This document shows positions 63,220-64,000 of a stretch of 64,000 nt of DNA, in pieces. The notes beneath the pieces are model-generated. The model was given only the letters and a program-made list of their open reading frames with translations, was not told the origin of the DNA and did not search any database. Both the position numbers and the translations under genes were made by a program. Each line of letters opens with the position of its first letter. The stretch's first letter is position 1. Source of the stretch: Phalacrocorax aristotelis (Eukaryota; Chordata; Aves; Suliformes; Phalacrocoracidae); NCBI RefSeq assembly GCF_949628215.1, contig NC_134311.1, positions 77,618,090-77,682,089 on the forward strand, read 5' to 3'.

Positions 63220-64000
63220 CAGAACAGAGCCAAAATTTCAGCTCTGAAACATTATCTGAACTGCCAGCTAATACTGGATAAGCCTGAACTCCATCAAAGA
63301 CATTTTTTAGGAAAAAAAACAATCTTCCCTGCATCTAATTTTCTCTTTCCGCATGTGTTCTAAAGTACAGTAATGGTTTTTTCACACCCAAGTCCTTTCT
63401 TTCTGTTGTTAGTCTTTAAAAGGTAGGTAAAGAGAGAAAGCTCTTGATGTTGCACATCCTTTATGACTGCAGCTAGCAGTTCTAGTTGTTGGAGCATGTG
63501 GCTCCATGTGAAGCCTAGGTCTGAGTTCACATTTACCTGAACAGATGCAAAATAGACCTCATGGCTCCTACAGGGAGCTCAACAGACACCAGGTTATGCT
63601 ACAGTAAATTTACTGCTTTTTTTATAGAAAGAGTGAAGCCGATGAGAAAAGAATCCAAGAATTTTTTGAGTCTGAAAGAGACATCAGCTGACTGTAGAAC
63701 TCTCAAGTCTAGCATGGCAGATGCTTGCTTTGGAAAGGAGATAGATCTCTGTGTTCATTTCTGTTTCAAAGGTTGTTTATGGATTTTTCTAATGACTCTT
63801 TCATGTAAATTCTGCTTCCCTCTGGGCTAGATTAGAGCCCTTGGAATAATGAATGAGGTTATGCACAAATTAATATGAGGATTTACTTCTCTGCTCCTCT
63901 GAGGTCTCGTAAGGTTATTCATAAGTATAAATGACCACAGTCTGCTTCTGAATCTGTTTTCAGGACTCTTGCGTTCGCCAAATGAAACTTTTCTGACTAT
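63220..64000. other. Unique DNA, no gene supported
   Basis: The final 0.8 kb shows no repeats of note and no convincing coding sequence. The longest frame is 89 codons (63561-63830, plus), with no recognisable homology. Confidence 0.55.

Noticed and set aside
1-64000. tRNA genes, CRISPR arrays, bacterial operons, endogenous retroviral genes
   Set aside because: No GGTTCGANNCC-type B box with matching arms was seen, no regularly spaced direct repeats, and no gag, pol or env-like frame beyond CR1.

Overview
The window looks like bird nuclear DNA from a gene-poor intergenic or deep intronic stretch. The basis is the set of CR1 (chicken repeat 1) LINE copies, which carry typical avian CR1 3' ends (TTGGAAGGGACC / TCTAGTCCAAC-type sequence next to ATTCTRTGATT-type tails). 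The background is AT-rich and CpG-poor, with poly(A)/poly(T) and short microsatellites. Turtles and crocodilians also carry CR1, so bird is strongly favoured but not proven. I see no host protein-coding exon, tRNA or rRNA gene, CRISPR array, bacterial operon or recognisable virus-derived gene. The longest open frames outside CR1 (about 149-162 codons) are about what chance gives in 64 kb.

Layout. 1-3194 is unique DNA. 3195-5875 is a 5'-truncated CR1 on the minus strand (copy 1), with decayed endonuclease, reverse transcriptase and C-terminal ORF2 sequence. 5876-6933 is a short spacer. About 6934-11347 is a nearly full-length minus-strand CR1 (copy 2): a GC-rich 5' UTR, a broken ORF1 with CxxC motifs and an SGNH-esterase fold, a broken ORF2, and a 3' UTR with its tail. 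From 11.35 kb to 64 kb the DNA is mostly unique. It is interrupted by six shorter CR1 pieces at 32.43-32.70 (+), 40.32-41.06 (-), 41.84-42.18 (+), 51.52-51.65 (-), 59.62-59.86 (-) and 63.07-63.22 (-) kb, plus simple repeats and a few possible ancient amniote repeats. A 250 bp cluster of CpGs lies at 24.27-24.52 kb.

How the parts work together. The only gene-like content is retrotransposon. In an intact CR1, ORF1 and ORF2 together drive target-primed reverse transcription. Every copy here is dead: copy 1 has lost a catalytic Asp of the RT and one of the endonuclease, and copy 2 has an in-frame stop, an endonuclease Asp-to-Tyr change and several frameshifts. The 3' ends fall into at least four groups, so the locus took repeated independent insertions by different CR1 subfamilies.

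I did not find an undescribed biological system. The items most worth checking are the two-ORF CR1 copy with its candidate target-site duplication, several perfect inverted repeats, the CpG cluster, and a few stretches that read like conserved non-coding DNA. Those last are impressions only and need an alignment.
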